From the NCBI GenBank assembly GCA_001600175.1, contig BCJC01000006.1, positions 759,968 to 823,967 on the forward strand: DNA of 64,000 bases. Direction: 5' to 3'. This DNA comes from Erythrobasidium yunnanense. Its lineage: Eukaryota; Basidiomycota; Cystobasidiomycetes; Erythrobasidiales; Erythrobasidiaceae. Below are positions 23,341-35,500 of the stretch, in pieces. The position numbers were made by a program, and so were the translations under genes. Position 1 is the first letter of the stretch. Every line of letters starts with the position of its first letter. Below the pieces are notes generated by a model that saw nothing but the letters and a program-made list of their open reading frames with translations, was not told the origin of the DNA and made no database searches.

Positions 23341-26300
23341 CTATTGCAGTAGAGGCTTGCCCCTAGTCTGTTTGTACGCCTCCCTGATAGAAGCTCGTAC
23401 AGCAGTCTGTTTGGCCCATTCTTTCGACAATCGGCTAGACACGCGACAAGTCAGCTTCCAATGCGTCACCAGAATAGAAAGAAAGACATACCTCATCTTA
23501 GTCGTAAATAGGACAGCAGAAGCTACTGATTTCAGCGTATGCTTCTTTCGCGATTTCATAGGTGTAGGTGGCATTCCAAAACGTGTGAGTGTAGCGTTCG
23601 TCATATCGATACTGCATCACACACACAAATCTCTCATCAATATTCTGCCCTTCTCCCCCGGATATCCAAAGGAAAAAGGCTGCTCACCTCTTCTGCTTCT
23701 GCCTGATATCAGCTTGGAGATATAGTTTCTGCTGAGCTAGATCGGCGCGGAACCATGATTCTCGAGAGAAGCATGCTTTGAGATATGCTATCTGGACGAG
23801 GAGGCCTTTGGCTTGTTGTTTATGCAGATTCGCAGCTTCCATGCAGGCCGTCCTGATGTAAGAACGATGGATCAAATCGCTGTTATACGTGAGCCGGGAG
23901 GAGAGGGTAGAGAAAGCTTACTTATTACATGTCATCGCTCCGAAAGGCTGTTTCAAGCCGCTCTGACCCGATCTCACCAGTCTCAAATCTTGTCCAATAG
24001 CCCTCGCCTCATTCTGTACCCTCTCCAGATCACTCTGTAATGATTGAACGCCATTCATGATCATGTCTCGATCCTCTACTGAGAGAACAGTGTCCGATTG
24101 AGAAGAGTTAAGTTTCAGGCGTAGGCGGTTGGTCTCGCCGGTCTGGAAGTCGAGCTCTCGGAGGGTCTTGGATTGTAGTGAGCGAGAAGCTTCTAGCTGA
24201 GCTGAGATATGTTGGCAATGCTAGAACTCATGCATCAGCTACCTGAGGGTAGACAGAAAGAAGTAGACGACATACCTGCTTGATATCGCTCAACTCCTTC
24301 AGCAACGATCCCCTCTCTTTCGCAAGCTGCTCTTTGACGCCTCTCAGCTCCTTCACCACCTTCTCGCTCCCACTTCCTTCCATCTGTCCGCCTCTCCTGC
24401 CACTCAACTGGCCCTCCAGCTGCCTGATGTTGAGGTGTGCTTCCTCCAGCTTCTCAGCTAGCGTAATAGTATTAATCCCCGCTCGATCTAGTTTGCGAAG
24501 CTTGTCGTCCACGTCTGAGTTGGCTTCTTCAAGGAAACCGCGGAGGTTCCTGATATGGTCGTTCAAGTTGTCAATCTCGACGTAGAGCGGGGCGACTGTG
24601 AGATTGCCGTCTGTTCCACCTGTCTTGTCGAGTGAGAGCTGAAATCGGCAGAATCGGAGTATCAGCGCCTTTCGACAGAAGAAAAGGTAGGACAGAGCAT
24701 GAAGACGACTCACATTACCCAATATCATACTAGCGCTTCTAGGCGTCTTCATACTTTTGACAGTATCGAAGCGTACGCTCTTCTCGGGTGTCATTCCACT
24801 CCCATTATCTTTGATAGGCGTAACGAGCATCATATTATTCGCTATTGCCTGTCTCCTAAGCTGGTTGACCCTCGTCTCCAATTCATGATTACTGCTTCTC
24901 AGCGTTCGGATCTCAATTTCCCTCGCACTATCATTCTTCGTTGCTGACGATGAAGGTAGAGGAACAGGATTCGCCAATTGGAACTTCAAGTTTCCAATTT
25001 CGCGGTTCGCAAGGTCGAGTTTCTTCTGTAGTTCATTGTCGAATGCAATGCTGCTATTTGCGAGCTTCTGTTGGAGGCGCGCATAGTTGGCTTGTGTTTC
25101 TTCGAGCTGAATGCGCAGAGAAGTGAGTTGGGAAGAGGCGTCGCGCAGCTGCTGCTCGGAGGAAGCTAGTGCCGACTCTGTCTCTTCGAGAGAAGAAGTG
25201 GCGGAGGAAAGCTTGCGTTCGAGTTGTGTGATTTGGGAAGCTTGGGATGAAAGAGTATTTTCCAGCTCTTGGACAGCTTGCGAGTGTTGGGAGGAAGCTT
25301 GTGCAGAAGACGCTCGAAGCGAGTGGACCTCGTCTTCTCTGCTCTTAAAGTCGTTCTCGAGAGCTTTGATGTCGTCTGTCAGGAGGTTGATACGATCATG
25401 CAGGAGTGCATTCTGTTTCTCGAGCTCATCCTTCCGACTTGTGGAAGAAGAGGAGGAAGTGACAGGAGCGGTCGAAGCTTTCTCAAGGAGGTCTTGCACT
25501 TTATCTTTCTGGCTCTGCAGCTGCTCCACCTCCGTTCTGAGGTCCGTAACCACCTTCTCATTCTCTTCTTTCTCGTTCTTCAGAGTCGCGTTGTCCCTCT
25601 TGAGCACCCGCATAGCGTCCTCCTGTTCCTCCATGACTTTACACAGCTCCTCTTCCAGATCCTTCATCTTCTTTGCAAAATTACCTTCCATGCCCTCTAC
25701 TTCCTTCTGCAATCCTTCAATCTCCATATCTTTCTCTTCCAATTGTACTAACAAGTCATCTGTGCGAGATTGGAGAGAGGACACGATGGACGCATGTCGG
25801 GAAGTGGAGTCGAGGAGTTTCTGCTCAGCGAGTGAAAGGGAATCTTGCAGGGAGGTGTTTGAGGATCGAGCGGAGGTGAGCGCATCTTGGAGGTCGAAGA
25901 CCTGTTTCTGTAGATCGGAGGCAGTTTGACCTTCTTGTCCTTGTTCAAGGACTTGCTTGCGCAGACTGCCAATCTCGTCATCGCATGCAGACATCTGCTC
26001 CCGCAACGCAGCTAGTTCCTTCTCAAGCTGCGAGACTTGCTGGTTCTTCTCTTCCTCCACTTGATCAACTCTACTGCCCTCGGCATCTTCGCCCTCCAGA
26101 CCTCTTGAGAGATAGTCTCTCATCTGTCTTATATCGTCCCTTGTGCGCTGATGGTTCTCCAGCATTTCCCTCGTCACGTCTCCCTCGTCCTCTCCTTCTT
26201 CCCCTTCTCCACTGGCATCTTGATGTTGACGAAGTAGACGCTGTACCTGATTCTGCGTCTCCTTCAGGCTTTCTACCAAGTTCTGGTTCTCTTTCGTCAA

Positions 26301-28019
26301 GTGCGTATTGAGTGTATGTAGATAGTTATTAAGCTTAGCACCATTGAACCGAGTCCCTGCACCTGCTAGTCCGCCTGAAGATATAGATTGCGCACCAACG
26401 AGTGGGAGGGAAGTGTTTCCCGTCCCGCGCGGATGAGTAGTCAAGTCATGTGAGGAAGTAGAGGAAGTAGAGGATAGTGTGCTTGTAGTAGTCATGTCTT
26501 GCTCATCCTGCAATGCTTGACGAGATGTGCACCCATCTCCTTCACTTTCCTCATCCCTCTCTTCCAACGTACTCTCTTCTTGTCCATTGATGAGCAAAGC
26601 GGGCGTGACGCTCCTTGCTCTTCTTCCATTCTGCGCATTATGATACGGCGTAGCGCGCTTCAAGTACTTATTAGGCTTCGACACAGATCTTAGAGCCGTC
26701 AAGCGTAGAGTAGAGAGAAGATGCGTTTTTCGGCGCTCGAGATCGGCGTCGGAGCTTGCTTGGCGAGGAGTAGCGAAGTTGTCGATGGTGGAAGAAGAGG
26801 CGTAGGCTTTGCTTGAGATTACAGTAGCGGGAGAAGCGGAGGAAGAAGGGTATTTGGGCGTTTCTGTTGAAGACGGAGAGGGAAGATGGGCGCGTGTAGA
26901 GATGTCGTTTGCAGAGATGGATGAAGACCGTCTTTCTGCAGAAGGTAGGCGCCGTCCAAGCCCTGGTGTCGAATAGACAGTCGACGCTGGCGTCGCTGCT
27001 GTAGTGGCAGAAGCAGGTGGCGTGGAAGGTAGTGAAGAAGGCGAGTCTTGCTCTTGCTCGTCACGCGAATGAGGGCCAGAGACTGTTCTTCTTTTCGTGA
27101 TCCGCTTCCGAACAGCTACATGTGCGTCTGCCAAAGCAGGTGAAGAAATAGCGGGTGAAGAAGTTTGGAATGAAGGAAGATCCGGTAAGCTTTCACTTGC
27201 ATCGACTTGTTGATCATCATTTTCTTGCTCTTCTGCTTCTTCAGGAATCGGAGAAGGGAACGTATTAGAAGTGAAGCGCGCGAATGCACGAGGGACGGGC
27301 GTGGCAATGTCGTCCTCTTCTTCTTCTGCACCGTTACTGTGATCTAGCGGATCGTTGCGAACCAAATCTGAATTGTCCATCTCTTGGAGCTGTTGTTCTA
27401 GATCACGTGAGATATTGAGCGAGCTCATCTGTGATGCGTCCAGTGATCTGTTAATAGAGTTATCATTGGTGCTTGCATCTAGTTGCTGCTGCTGCTGCTG
27501 CTGAGGGGACTGTACAACATGAGCAGCGCGAGTTGGCGTTGAATTGGCCTTGTTGTTGTTGTTCGCCAGACTAAACGAGGGTATACGATGCGCCGTCTTT
27601 GCTGAAGATGATACTGATGATGGAGATGCTGCTGATCCCTTGTACAGCTTGCGAGCGAGCGGCACCTCCTTCTTCGAGTTGTGATTGTTGCTGTTGTTTG
27701 GCTTGAGCGGGCTAAGAACACGGCGACCTGCTGCATTACCCATGGATACATTACTGTTGTTGTTGTCCATGATTGAGCTGTTGTACTCGATATCCTTGCC
27801 GTTCTTTGGCGTATTCCCTCTCCTGGCTCCGTTCTTTCGCCTGACCACGACGCTCATCCCCGATGCATCATCTGTAGTAGTATTGTTGATGTTATCGTAG
27901 CTTGACGATGCTGATCTTGGGGGTGATGGGAGATCTGGTAAGTGGGCCATTTCCTCCTGCTGTGCTGTGATACGCCGCATGATGGCTGAAGGATCCTCAT
28001 GATGGCCGTTGTTGTACAT
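23341..28019 (-). CDS. Large PACT-domain coiled-coil protein (Pcp1/Mto1/ApsB type)
   Basis: More than 1400 residues. A Ser/Asn/Gln-rich N terminus is followed by about 700 residues of heptad-rich coiled coil. The C-terminal segment (KGLLVQIAYLKACFSRES, then FRADLAQQKLYLQADI) matches the PACT motif that anchors pericentrin-like proteins at spindle pole bodies or other microtubule-organising centres. These proteins recruit gamma-tubulin complexes. The conserved RFNGAKLNNYLHTLN precedes the coiled coil. The intron 24639-24713 is 75 nt and open in frame, so an ORF reading would wrongly retain it. Three or more introns follow towards 23341. The first ATG in the long frame is 28019, but the frame stays open upstream and an extra exon (28087-28162) is possible. 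Confidence 0.78.
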
Positions 28020-28079
28020 GGCGGCAGTATGCTGCACTTGCTGCAAAGCAGTAGTGTCAGTTGATAGAGTTCTGAACAA

Positions 28080-29089
28080 GGCAGACCTCGAGTTCAGTCA
28101 CGTGCTTCTCAGCCCGATCCTTGAAATTCAAAACAAGAGCGTTGCAACGACATGACAACCACCTATCAATCAGTAATCAGTACTGTACCGTAGATGACAG
28201 GGAAGGCCCACCAATTATGCCGTGACCATGCAAAGATTTCGAGATGTCCATTCAGAGTGCTATAAATTCACCTTGTCCTCAAGACCATCATCCTGTAAAG
28301 AGCGACCATGGCTCAAGTGCGAGCTAATACCGACAGCGATACGAACATGGAAGCACTCGCACAAATATGGACATTGCTCAGGAGATATACAGGTACTGTA
28401 CTCATCACAATAGCTAGGAAACCGCGCGCTTATTAAGATGCAAAACATCGAATCAAAGTGTCATTCCGAGGAAAGAGGGAACGTTTCTTCAGAGATCACA
28501 TGTAGCATACCGGTACTTATCAATGTTCATATTATAGAGGCCGTGTGACGATCTGGACTGTGGAGGAACTCGTGTGCGCAGGTGTATCCATACCGAACCA
28601 GCTGCTCGCGTATCGATTCGATCCAGACACCGAGTACTACGATTCAGCTTCGATAAATGCTTTATTGAATGGATCAAGAGACCACTACAGTAGGTCACTC
28701 CACCTGGTGACTGACCGAGGACCACGTTCAAGGCACTCGTTACTCGATCACACCGGTACAGACAAGAAAAGTCTAGACCGTTGAGCTGAACTGATAATGA
28801 CAAATTAATTAAATTGCTTTGACAGGTGGCAGCTTCTGGGTCATGAATATGATAAGCAGATCCTGACCTCCCTATAGTGAATGCTGCTTGATGGCATGGT
28901 ATGCCCGAACTCTGAAGATAGCCCTCGATGCTTTCAAGATTCCTGACTTCCAGACGGTGGGGCCTTACAACTCGGTCTCGTTGCAAAGACTAGTAGCAGC
29001 AGCAGTCAGTCAGTCAGTCAGTCAGAGTAGAACGGGTGCAGGTTGGCTTCCTGAACTCCACTCGTTCGCCCATCCTACTTGCTGCACCA
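28080..29089. other. Intergenic region upstream of the PACT gene and paralogue A
   Basis: It holds the possible extra exon of the PACT gene at 28087-28162 on the minus strand and a CAGT microsatellite at 29003-29025. No other coding exon could be supported between 28170 and 29089. Confidence 0.35.
29003..29025 (+). repeat. (CAGT)n microsatellite
   Basis: About 5.75 perfect copies of CAGT directly after a short AGC run, 65 bases upstream of the ATG of methyltransferase-like paralogue A. Length is likely to vary between isolates. Confidence 0.85.
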
Positions 29090-30605
29090 TGGCACACCCA
29101 TCCTTACTCAATACGGGCCCAGAGGTCGACATGGACGCCCTGGGGGACAAGATCTTCAGCAAGCTCGTGCAGCTGAACGGATTACGCAGTCTTCCATTGC
29201 GAAACAGGGAATACAGCTCGTCTATGCATCTGGCGTGATGGAGCTGTACAAGGAGCATCAGCAGAAGCTGTCCCAGTCGAATCCTGCAAGTCCAACAGAG
29301 CTGGAAGCACTAAGACAATCCCCGAAGAATCTGGCAAGCACAGCGACAGCAGTGGTAATGAGCCCGTTGACTCCCCTCTCGCCTGTCCTTTCTTCCTCCT
29401 CCTCTCCTGCAGCGAGCTTCTCCTCGGCCTCGTCATTGCCAAATATAACTCAAGGCACCACTACTACTATACCGCGACGCGGGTCTCCTACATCCACCAG
29501 CACGGACTATACTACTCTCTCATCACAGTACTCATCCTCACCTTCGCCCCTCAGTCCGAATGCACAGCACACACGATCATTCTCTTCGTATTCGCCTGCT
29601 TCCTCAATAGTATCATCACCTTCCATGAGCGCTTCGCCGGTCTTGCTATCGGCCTCGCGGAGGGGAAGCAGCAACTACAGCAGCTCCAGCCGGCGCAGCA
29701 GCAGCAACAAGGCTGTCAGGATCCTAGAACTGAGCACCGGCCCAAACGCAGCCATCACTTCCATATTGACAATGCTGGCTGAAGAAGGTTACGTCCACCC
29801 TAAAGAAGATTTGGATATAACCACTAGTGATGGGGACCAGAAGATAGTCGAGAAACTGAAAAACAACAAATTGAAAGGATGGGATCATGTCAAGTTGAAG
29901 ACATTTGCGCCAGAGGTGAGTTCTGCTTCATTGCATTAAGCTACGAAACGAGCAGAAGAAGAGAAGCAAGACTGAGACCAAATATACGTTGGCAGTCCGT
30001 ACCGTCGCAGCCAGATTGGTACAACTTTGTCTATATATGCAAGGGAATGCACTGGGTACAGGATGAAGATGCTACTCTACGAGGTAGGGGCGCGCGGCCG
30101 ACCTCCCAACAGAGAGACTCTGCTGAGTGTCGCTGACACCATCTCTTATTATCATCTTTCCACAGAGATCTACCGCGTCTTGCAGCCGGGTGGGACTGCG
30201 GGCTTCTCGTCCTTCAAGAGCATAGGATACACGTCTTCTGGTTCTGAAGACCCTTTAGGCATGTTTCCCAACAGCGGGTGGTGTGACTCTCGTTCGATCC
30301 AGAAGAAGCTTTCAAAGCACCACTTTACCGACATCCAGATCTGGGAGTATCGCTATTCTGCCTCGTGGAAGGATTTCCGGCGGACGAGCAAGCAAGTCAT
30401 TGGGTATATCGTCGATCAGGCCATCAAGAAGCTGTGGAAGGACGAGAACGACGCGAGCTATGAAGGCGTTGAGGATGCAAAGAGTATCATGAAGGAACAG
30501 CTCATGAGCATGTACAAGGATGGAAACTGTAGGGGAGATATAGTAGCGCTCATCACGCTCGCTAGGAAGCCAGAGATACAGCCATCGCGCTCGTCGTATT
30601 TCTGA
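29090..30605 (+). CDS. Methyltransferase-like paralogue A, frame-disrupted
   Basis: Tandem copy of the gene at 30974. N terminus VDMDALGDKIFSKLVQLNG matches paralogue B (LDALGEKLCEKLVALQG), but the continuing homology (SSIAKQGIQLVYASGVMELY) is in the +1 frame, consistent with one base lost near 29182. The first ATG frame stops at 29238. After a Ser/Thr-rich linker, VRILELSTGPNAAITSIL stands where class I methyltransferases have motif I. The phase-0 donor after TFAPE (about 29914) finds no phase-0 acceptor before the next conserved exon. The C-terminal part (WVQDEDATLREIYRVLQPGG, then IKKLWKDENDA) is intact. Either a pseudogene, a gene using internal starts and altered splicing, or assembly error. 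Confidence 0.6.
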
Positions 30606-30973
30606 TGAACCCCGAACTAGCAAAGGGACGAAAAGAAACGAGCAACGACCGGGAATCGGATTGGATTTGAAGGGATATTGTGTAGCTTTCGGGGATGAAG
30701 AGTATCAATACAGCATAGAGGGCGTTAAGGGTTCTTGTATCGTAGATGATTTGGGGTTAGCTTGGGTTGGGCGTTCGGTCGGAGTTAGAGAAATGGACGG
30801 TATTCTGCAGCTGACTTGATGCTCCCTTGGCTTTCTCTTACTCTCATTCATTACATATTGATTGACAAGAAGACATCGCCGTCACCGATATATTGCATTT
30901 CATCGTAATCCAAGATTCCAAGCTTGTTCGGCCTTGTCAGCTTCTCCTTGCTTCTCCATCTTCGCATTCTGCC
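30606..30973 (+). promoter_or_regulatory. Spacer between the two methyltransferase-like paralogues
   Basis: 368 bases with no coding exon. It carries the 3' end of paralogue A and the promoter of paralogue B. No clear element was identified. Confidence 0.3.
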
Positions 30974-32408
30974 ATGGATGCATCGGCCGCAGGAGGAGGA
31001 GTCTCAGCTATTACAGAACAAGTAGCGAGCATGCCTATGCCCAGCGACGACGATAGCAACGCGAAAGCCGAGATGAATCTGGACGACCTCGACGCTCTCG
31101 GCGAGAAGCTATGCGAGAAGCTGGTAGCGCTGCAGGGCGTAGAGCAGTCCAAGTTTGCGAAACAGGGAATACAACTACTCCTAGCATCTGGGTTACTGGA
31201 GCTGTACAAAGAGCGTCAATCTCAGCAATCACAATCGCAACCTCCCAGCCCAGACCCAGCATCAGCGGCAGCAGCGCCGATGGTACAGTCGCCGACCACT
31301 ACCATAACGGACAATGTAGTGCCAATGTACAGCAATACGAGCCCCATGAGCAGCATCTCGTCGGCAACCTCGGGCTCATCGTATGGTATGCCAAATATAC
31401 GCCAGCAGCGGGAAGCTAGCACAGCCAGCACGAGCAGTACCTCTGCCTATTCACCCGCAACGACACATACACGGTCCTTCTCCGCCTCTTCGTCGTCCAT
31501 CACTTCCTCTCCTTCACTATCTTCCACATCCTCACTGCACCGCAGTGCGAGTCGCAAGAGAGCAGTCAAGATACTGGATGTAGGGACTGGAGAGAACGGG
31601 ACGATAAGCACGCTCCTGACATTGATGAGCGGAGAAGGGTTGATCTTCCCAAGAGAAGAATTGGAGATCACAGCCAGCGAGACAGAGAAGCGGATTATCG
31701 ACAAGCTGAAGAATGAGAAATTCAAAGGCTTGAATCATGTCAAGATCAGAGCGTTTGCGCCAGAGGTGCGTTCATGTCGATCTTCTGGGAGAAGTCGTGA
31801 GGCTGATTGTTCGAGTCGTTTGGATACAAGGCCATACCCGCAACGGCCGAGACGTACAGTTTCGTCTTTCACAACATGGGCATGCACTGGGTGCGAGACG
31901 AGGACTCCACACTACACGGTGCGCTGTCCATTGTCTAGCTACAATTGTGTATAGCCAAGCTTAACGCGATTTTGCAGAATCGCACCGCGTCCTCCGACCA
32001 GGGGGAACAGTAGGGTTCACTTCCTTCCAATCGATAGGCTACGAGTCTTCTGGACCTGAAAATCTAACCAACATCCTCCCAAACAGCGGGTGGTCTTCCC
32101 CTGCTCGAATCCACAAGAAGCTTCTCAAGCACGGATTCACGGACATCCAGATCTTCGAGTACCGCTATCCGCATCAGTGGGAGAAGGTCAACAAGACGGG
32201 TAAACAGGTCATACAATTTGTGATAGACCATGCGATCAAGAAATTGTGGAAGGACGAGAATGATAGTGAGATTGATCAGGATACAAAGTGTGAGATGAGG
32301 GATCAGCTTATGAGCATGTTTGAGAATGGAGACTGTACGGGAGACGTGGTTGCGCTCATCACGCTGGCTAGAAAACCGGAGCTGCAGGCGGGAGTGTCGT
32401 ATTTCTGA
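30974..32408 (+). CDS. Methyltransferase-like protein, paralogue B
   Basis: Start MDASAAGGGVSAITEQ at 30974. A short helical N-terminal region (LDALGEKLCEKLVALQG) is followed by a Ser/Thr/Gln-rich linker of about 130 residues. The presumed Rossmann domain then begins at AVKILDVGTGENGTISTLL, a motif I-like strand and loop. The 31767-31815 intron joins RAFAPE to SFGYKAIPATAETYSF. A later exon gives GMHWVRDEDSTLHE, HRVLRPGGTVGFTSF, and the C terminus IKKLWKDENDS. The order suggests an AdoMet-dependent methyltransferase with an embryonic motif I, but the substrate and even the activity are unknown. This copy is open throughout. Confidence 0.7.
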
Positions 32409-32598
32409 ATGACGCGCGGATTCTTGGTAGAGATTTAGCGAGGGAATTAGTAGGGAATGTAATGAATGAACTTGATGATGATATACAAGAGGTAGTTATG
32501 TGTAGCTATGATGTTTCTCTAGATCAAGTTTTACTAAAATCACTTTACGCGCGCCTTGTTTATCTGCATCTTGCCTCTGTTCCGCATCTCTTTTGCAG

Positions 32599-35500
32599 AT
32601 GGTCAAGCACGGCCATGGACGAGGCAGTACAAAGCCAGCAAACATAAAGGTATATGATATCCTACGTGCAACTGACTAGCAAGTCATCGAGCTGAGATCT
32701 GACGCGACCAGCTCCGACCCGTCTTGCCTGAGGAAGAACGAGCGAAACCGCGTAACAAGAATGCAGTGGATGCTCGCAAGACATTGAGACATGTAAACAA
32801 CGATGGCTCATCCTCGTCAGATACTGAGACTGAGACTGAAGAAGAGCAAGAAGAAGGCGAGGAATGCAAGGCTTCTACGTCGAAAGTCGGGAAGCTCTAT
32901 AGAGACAGCAGCAAGAAGAAGAAAGATAGGGAAGATGTCACCAAGAGCATAGACGTGCAGGAACGAAGACCGCTACACGAAATGACGGTCTGCTTGACTG
33001 GAGAGACTCAAGTCCCGAGGGTGCGCGCATCTTCTCATCACGACTTAGTGGAGAAGATCAAGCTGATGTAGTGTATGAAACTATGTGTCATAACAGAGCG
33101 AAGCGCGAAAGATGACTGAAACGCTGGGCGGCATCTTCGATGCGGCTCTTACGATAGACACGACTTTCCTGATCGCAGACAGAACAGAAGGCGATAAATA
33201 CAGGGTGCGTCCTTCATTCCTACGTTTCAACGTATTGAAATTACAAGCTAAAGCAGAAGTATGTTTTGGACGATGGCAGGCCGCTGTCGATAATGGCATA
33301 CCTGTACTGCACTCGCACTTCTTGAAAGCCCTACATAAAGAATGGCTGAGTGGGAATACGAATATCGATGTCAGCAAGGTATGTTAGCGGTTCCTCTTTC
33401 CCTACTCTCGGCTTTCGCGGGCGCAGGAAAGCACAACAAAGCTAACTTTCCAAACCTCCTTCCACCTGCCAGCTGTCTGAGAAGATGCGACTCACTCCCT
33501 TACATTCCCTCAAGATCTGTCTGACAGGCTATGGTTCCGACCTTGCTCGTCGCGAAGAGCTCCGCAACACGATTGTACAGACGGGCGGCGCAGACTACAG
33601 CGGGACCTTCGACCACACAGTCACGCACTTAGTCGTAGGACCTGAATTCGAGACGTTCGAAGAATGGGGTGCCCTAGCTGAAAATGGCAAAGTACACGCT
33701 GCGAGGCAGATCAACAAGACGCGAAGCAAGGGAGGCTCTTCGTCGACGAGTAGTATGCAACAAGGAGGAGGAGGAGGAAAGTTGCATATAGTATGGGGAG
33801 AATGGCTCGAACACTCCCTGATCGCTTTTGGGCGGATGAAGGAAGAATGCTATACGGTAGACATAGTGAAGGAAAGAAGCATGATCCCGCCTATTAGCGT
33901 CAAGAGGACAGAAGATATAATCACGCGAGCCAAAAGTCCGAAGAAGAAGGATACGAGAGGAAATAGGAAGAATAAGATTCTGAGACAGGAGACGGTGCAG
34001 AATCTGAATGGGAATGGCCAGGACACGGTGGTAGGCACCTTGAAGGAGGGTCTGAAGAGGAAAGGATCAAGGACGGAGCTTGTAGCTATGGGCGGAAAGA
34101 AGAAGAGCAAGTTACAAGACTCTTCGGTGATGGAAGAAAATGACGATGCTGCAGAACAAGATCACGAACAAGATCAGTTAGAAGTCGCACAGATCCGTAA
34201 AGAAAGATCATTGAGTGCCGCACCTGCCGATGCCTCAAGCTCGAGGATAGCACAATCTCAGACAGCTTCTTCGAAACCTGGCTTGAAGAGATCGAAATCA
34301 CTTGCAAATGCAGAAGTGCGACGTGTCCAAGATCTTCTGGCGCAACCTTCTTCCTCTTCTTCTCAGAAACTTCAGCCTAGCACGTCGACTTCTTCCTCCC
34401 TATCGACTGTATCAAGTTCGAGGAAGGGTAAGAAACGAGCGTTAGACTCCGAAACTACCCTAGAAACCACCGCATCAGTGACTACGGCGACTGTCTCCTC
34501 CATCTTCGCGCCTAAAGCTACAGGCTCTGTACTCAGTAAACTTGCCGATAGGACATTCAAATTCAGTACTTCGACCTCCACTTCCACTTCCACCTCTACC
34601 TCTACTACTACCTCACTTCCTACAGAAAGCAACGCCCCTGCTTCTACAGCCAGTACATCCAGAAGATCAGCGACGCAGCAGCTCGCAGCGTCCGTCAATA
34701 TCCTTCCCGCTTCTCTCCCTCCGTCCCATTTACCTGAAGAAAGAGATAATGAAGACGAAGAAGATGAAGAGCCACTGAAACTCATATTCGAAAATAAGAA
34801 ATTCCAGATCGTCTTTCCTGGATTAGCGCATAGTATCAAAGAAGCTATGAAAACTGCTATCGAAGATCGCGCTGGGAGTGTCGTAGAGCAAGATGGTCCG
34901 GATGTAGACTATGTTCTGTGCAAGTTCATCCGGTATGTCCTATCGCCTGGCGTCGTTACTTGGCTTGCTCGATCTGATGAGTGCCTTTGCGTGTTTAGGG
35001 ATACAGCCCCTGAGTTGGATCTCGAAGACCCAAGACTCGTCACCGAGCTCTGGCTGGAACAATGTATCGCATTTGATCACATCTGGGAAGATCATCCAGA
35101 CTCGCTGAGATCACGAAAACCCATTCGTATGCATTTGCCGAATGAAAGTGAGTTCGCAGCGCTGCCCTTCTTTCAACTCATGCCTCTGAGCCAATGCTGA
35201 TTGCACTATCAGATCTGAAAGGCATGCGGGTCTCCTTCGCTGGATTTGATGAAGTCGGTATGAATCAGTTGAAACGCTTCTCTGATGCGATAGGTGAGCT
35301 CTACGGAGGATGTCCCATGGGGTGAAGAGTCTCATGACGAAATCGACAGGCCTCAAACACGAATCATACATGAAGAAAGGCGAGACAACACACCTGGTCA
35401 TACCGAGTTCCGAATATACATCGACAAAGAGGCTTGGATCAGCACATGACTGGGGTGTTAAGACGATCTTCCCTAGACATCTGCGCGAGCTTGTCGAGGC

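Noticed and set aside
25111-25929. Long antisense open frame (272 aa) inside the PACT gene
   Set aside because: Ser/Arg/Glu-rich shadow of the minus-strand coiled coil; no own motif or splice logic.
29166-29188. 23-nt GT...AG segment in paralogue A as an intron
   Set aside because: Would be in phase, but is far shorter than any other intron in the window; a 65-nt alternative is mentioned instead.
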